Shown piece by piece: positions 5,183-5,510 of a DNA stretch of 5,510 bases. The notes under the pieces were generated by a model, which worked only from the letters and a program-made list of their open reading frames with translations, searched no databases and was not told the DNA's origin. The stretch covers positions 1 through 5,510 of the forward strand of contig NVTL01000073.1 in the NCBI GenBank assembly GCA_002401565.1, in the 5' to 3' direction. The position numbers were made by a program, and so were the translations under genes. Every line of letters begins with the position of its first letter. Positions within the stretch are counted from its first letter, which is position 1. The DNA comes from Rhodospirillaceae bacterium (GTDB lineage Bacteria > Pseudomonadota > Alphaproteobacteria > Rhodospirillales > Magnetovibrionaceae).

Positions 5183-5510
5183 ATGTCATTCCGCCTTGTT
5201 ACATTATATATGTGTTTGGCGTTGGCTATGCCCAGCCTCGCCACCGCCCAAACAGCTGATTACAAACAAGTGCCCATCCAAAAAGATTGGTGGTGGGATG
5301 AAGCGTGGTGGAAAGACGGTACATTAGACGCACCACAAAATTACGAAGTGGTGGAAAGCAACTTGACGTATATGAGTGGCGAGGTGGATATTCCCGCGAC
5401 CTTGTATCGTCCCAAAAAGCCCGGCAAGTATCCGGCCGTTTTGTTTCAGCACGGGCGTGCGGGCTTGATTGATTGGGTTAAGGCCCATGCTCGACGCTTG
5501 GCCGCACGGG
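5183..5510 (+). CDS. Exported dienelactone-hydrolase-like protein, 3' partial
   Basis: The first 109 residues of a second alpha/beta hydrolase are visible; the frame is open to the window end. Residues 1-22 are a signal peptide (MSFRLVTLYMC to SLATA, Ala-Thr-Ala before Gln23). The mature N-terminus is tryptophan-rich: DWWWDEAWWKDG has Trp36-38 and Trp42-43. Then comes a predicted beta-sheet start with IPATLYRPKKPGKYPAVLFQ and the oxyanion motif HGRAG (90-94), as in dienelactone hydrolase-like proteins. The catalytic triad lies beyond the window. ATG at 5183-5185 has AAGGGAG about 9 bases upstream, inside the preceding gene. The one-base gap implies co-transcription and probably coupled translation with the first hydrolase. 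The family is inferred from the N-terminal part only, and substrate is unknown. Confidence 0.8.
   Translation, partial: MSFRLVTLYMCLALAMPSLATAQTADYKQVPIQKDWWWDEAWWKDGTLDAPQNYEVVESNLTYMSGEVDIPATLYRPKKPGKYPAVLFQHGRAGLIDWVKAHARRLAAR

Overview
The window looks like alphaproteobacterial chromosome, probably from the Rhodospirillales or a related group. The reasons are the separate Rieske, cytochrome b and cytochrome c1 genes in fbcFBC (petABC) order, the mitochondrial-type cytochrome b with 14-residue spacing in both haem-ligand pairs, and moderate GC. The assignment is an inference from protein character; no database search was possible.

Layout. Positions 1-635 (+) hold the 3' part of a TauE/SafE (DsbD_2-like) membrane protein whose start lies before the window. 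A convergent minus-strand gene of only 31 codons plus stop (632-727) overlaps its last bases. This small gene encodes a predicted single-span membrane peptide, has a good Shine-Dalgarno sequence, and is the least explained item here. Upstream of it (728-978) is about 250 bases without a recognised gene. That stretch holds a tandem 11-base-period repeat, a CRP-like palindrome and the strong terminator of the next operon.

Positions 979-3564 (-) carry the complete cytochrome bc1 operon: Rieske protein, then cytochrome b, then cytochrome c1. Both gene junctions overlap, so translation is probably coupled. Upstream are an AT-rich candidate promoter, a short leader hairpin and a 12-base direct repeat. 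Next comes a single-domain cytoplasmic rhodanese (3743-4081, -).

A divergent 185-base intergenic region separates the rhodanese from two plus-strand genes, 4267-5181 and 5183 to beyond the window end. Both encode exported alpha/beta-hydrolase-fold proteins and are separated by one base.

How the genes work together: the bc1 operon is core quinol:cytochrome c oxidoreductase machinery. The TauE/SafE protein belongs to a family often found with cytochrome oxidase or cytochrome c maturation genes, which suggests a respiratory neighbourhood. The rhodanese handles sulfane sulfur, but a link to the Rieske cluster is only positional. The hydrolase pair is probably a separate unit acting in the periplasm on unknown substrates. 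I see no mobile element, CRISPR array, tRNA or rRNA. No single novel multi-gene system is evident; the best candidate for something undescribed is the 31-residue membrane peptide and its structured upstream region.
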